A DNA stretch of 64,000 nt, taken from Syngnathus acus (lineage: Eukaryota; Chordata; Actinopteri; Syngnathiformes; Syngnathidae). Location of the stretch: NCBI RefSeq assembly GCF_901709675.1, contig NC_051099.1, positions 2,480,001 to 2,544,000 on the forward strand. Direction: 5' to 3'. Below the pieces are notes generated by a model. The model was not told the DNA's origin. It saw only the letters and a list, made by a program, of their open reading frames with translations, and did no database searches. Below are positions 62,276 to 64,000 of the stretch, one piece after another; the stretch's first letter is position 1, and each line of letters starts with the position of its first letter. Position numbers and translations under genes: made by a program.

Positions 62276-64000
62276 ATGACGTTCGACGGGGATTGGAAGC
62301 TCGTGACCTGCGGCTGGGAAAGGGAAGAAGGGGAAGATGGCAATGGCGACTCTCCATCGTTTGATACAGTGCGTTAGTGCGACTCGAGTGAGCATATGAA
62401 GTTGTCTGTCGGGACTTATGCCTCTTATTCTTTTTTCCATTTTTTTCATAAGTCTCACGTTGTGCATCTTGGTCCTCCCATCTGCCATGCTAAAGGTAAA
62501 TCTGAGCAAGAAAGAATTAATTAGCAGCCATCATGAAGTTGACACGGTCAAGCTTGAGTTTAAATAAAAGGTGCAAATGTGAAACCTTCATGAGTTAGTG
62601 AAGCAAACATTGATTGTTGATTGTCTATGTTTATTGGCACATGCTGTGGTGTTCTCTGGCTGACTGCATTTTTGTGTGCATGTGCTTAGCCATCATAGCT
62701 GAATACTGGAGCAAAATGCCGGTCCATGAAAAACATATGTCAGCACGTTTGATGAGACTTCACACCTATTGGATGCCCCTCCTGTTGGACTTGGATCCGA
62801 TGCACGACACCTTCAAGTGGGCCTTGCGCTGCGGCGTGCTCAACCCATCGTAAGTCACCTCGTCAAACTTTGTGCATGAGCAGCCCTGGACATGAGTGTC
62901 CGTCTCCTTTACTGGCGAAGTAACACATTAGTTTCGAGTGATCAATTTAAATCGCGAAGGGAAATAACTGCAACGTGATCATTTTTCCTGTGTATGTCGT
63001 GAAGTGACCCCACCCATGTGAGTAAGAAGACACTGACCAAGCTGGAAACCCTGGAAGCAATTCTCTACTCTCTGGACGAGGCATGGGTAAGTCCAATCTT
63101 TGCAGGCTCCATCTGGGTAACCTATGCTCTCATATCTCTGCCCCTGTCTTGTTTTTCAGTACGCCGAGGAAAAAATATTTCACCTCCTCTTCATCGCCAT
63201 CAGCTTTCGTGAGGTAGTCTGGGGAGGGGTCGATGGATATCTGGCGTTCCATTTCCGAAGGATTCGCTGTTATGGCAAGACACTTCTGAATGTCTCCGTG
63301 TGTGTTCTGTATGTGCACTCAGCACCTGCCGGAGGCGCTTGAGGATGCTCAACTGTTCCTGAGGGAAGAAGAAAACCCTCGTCTCGCGTTCCTGGGCAAC
63401 AAGCGTGTGCGCTACGCAGTTTTGTCCTACATGTTTGTCGAGAGTAAGTTGCCTTTGCTTCACACTATTCTGTCGGTCCAAATCTCACTGTACAGAAAAA
63501 AAAATGTCTGGACTGTCACAGCATAACTATCAAAATCCTGCTTGCTAATAGAACCTTTAGCTGATGTCTCAGGCGGCTCTTTGTCTCTCTGCAGTCGTCA
63601 GTTTCATGGCTGACATGGTGTGCGACACCAGTCGGATAAAGGACTGGTTACTACTGAACCCCAGTGAGCCCGCCGTGGTGGTAAGACTTGACATTTTGTT
63701 AAAATGTATTCTTCGTTGCAAGTCCAGCTTTCTTACCAGTCACTCTCTGACAGGAAAGCAACTCCCTCAAGAATGGGGGAAACCTTCTTTTTCAGGAGGA
63801 GAAGTACCAACAAGCAGTGGTTGAATATTCCAAAGCCATCAAAAAGAAGTGCGTGTCCCCGACTCCACCCCCACGAGGCTGTGTGACTAGAAATGATTTA
63901 TTAAGCATGATTTTTTCTTTTTTCTTTCCGCAGTCCTCAAAACCACATCGCCTTCAGCAACCGGGCGCTTTGTTATACCCGCAGTCAACAATTTCTGTGA
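62276..64000 (+). CDS. ttc3: E3 ubiquitin ligase TTC3, N-terminal part (runs off the window)
   Basis: Exons in frame: 62276-62368, 62453-62495, 62690-62849, 63005-63086, 63160-63213, 63323-63443, 63595-63680, 63754-63848 and 63934 to about 63996, where TTTCT|GTGA at the window edge looks like a donor. About 266 residues are visible. TTC3 is a RING E3 ligase that acts on phosphorylated Akt. The seen part matches the N-terminus of human TTC3: HTYWMPLLLDL (human INIFWPLLFQH), KKTLTKLETLEAIL, then a TPR repeat with LKNGGNLLFQEEKYQQAV, VEYSKAIKKNPQNHIAFSNR and ALCYTRSQQF (human NRALCFLRTGQF). The RING is downstream of the window. The start is the first in-frame ATG after an acceptor, and the first 45 residues are poorly conserved, so the start is moderately sure. 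Human TTC3 is also close to KCNJ6. Confidence 0.85.

Noticed and set aside
62276-64000. TTC1 or another short TPR protein at the right edge
   Set aside because: The region before the TPR aligns with the TTC3 N-terminus and the NRALC(Y/F)xRxxQF segment is TTC3-like.

Overview
This window is nuclear DNA from a vertebrate, most likely a compact-genome teleost fish. The genes are multi-exon with GT-AG introns that are often only 65-400 bases long. Protein sequences match vertebrate families closely, and (ATGG)n, (CT)n and other simple repeats typical of fish DNA are common. I cannot name the species. All exon models below were joined by hand from splice sites, reading frame and family knowledge; every complete model keeps an open frame from start to stop.

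Layout. Bases 1 to about 13,390 hold no gene I can recognise: simple repeats, a decayed interspersed repeat and possible regulatory DNA. Then, on the minus strand: kct2 (C5orf15, 14,499-16,760), vdac1 (17,464-19,509), and two OCTN-type SLC22 transporters (21,588-24,221 and 24,821-27,316). A third OCTN-type transporter lies head-to-head with the second on the plus strand (27,993-30,814). Plus-strand genes follow: ap2b1 (32,303-37,983), an OAT1-like slc22a6l (39,861-43,200), pwwp2a (44,013-46,779), kctd7 (48,942-50,561) and a GIRK2-type channel, kcnj6 (53,355-54,882). rabgef1 is on the minus strand (56,486-58,690). The window ends with an unrecognised three-exon plus-strand gene (60,033-61,253) and the 5' part of ttc3 (62,276 to the window edge).

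The order is a mosaic of human linkage groups: kct2, vdac1 and slc22a4/5 lie together on human 5q31; kctd7 and rabgef1 are neighbours on human chromosome 7; kcnj6 and ttc3 are both on human 21q22. The genes do not form one pathway. Functional themes are membrane transport (four SLC22 carriers, VDAC1, GIRK), endocytic trafficking (AP2B1, RABGEF1) and ubiquitin-related factors (KCTD7, TTC3, the RABGEF1 zinc finger).

Points most worth attention: the unrecognised 354-residue gene; a 22-bp-arm near-perfect palindrome in ttc3 intron 1; a roughly 107-base CT tract just upstream of a 42-base cassette exon in ap2b1; extra introns in slc22a6l that split exons which are intact in its three neighbours; two GC-AG introns; and a large imperfect fold-back repeat upstream of vdac1.
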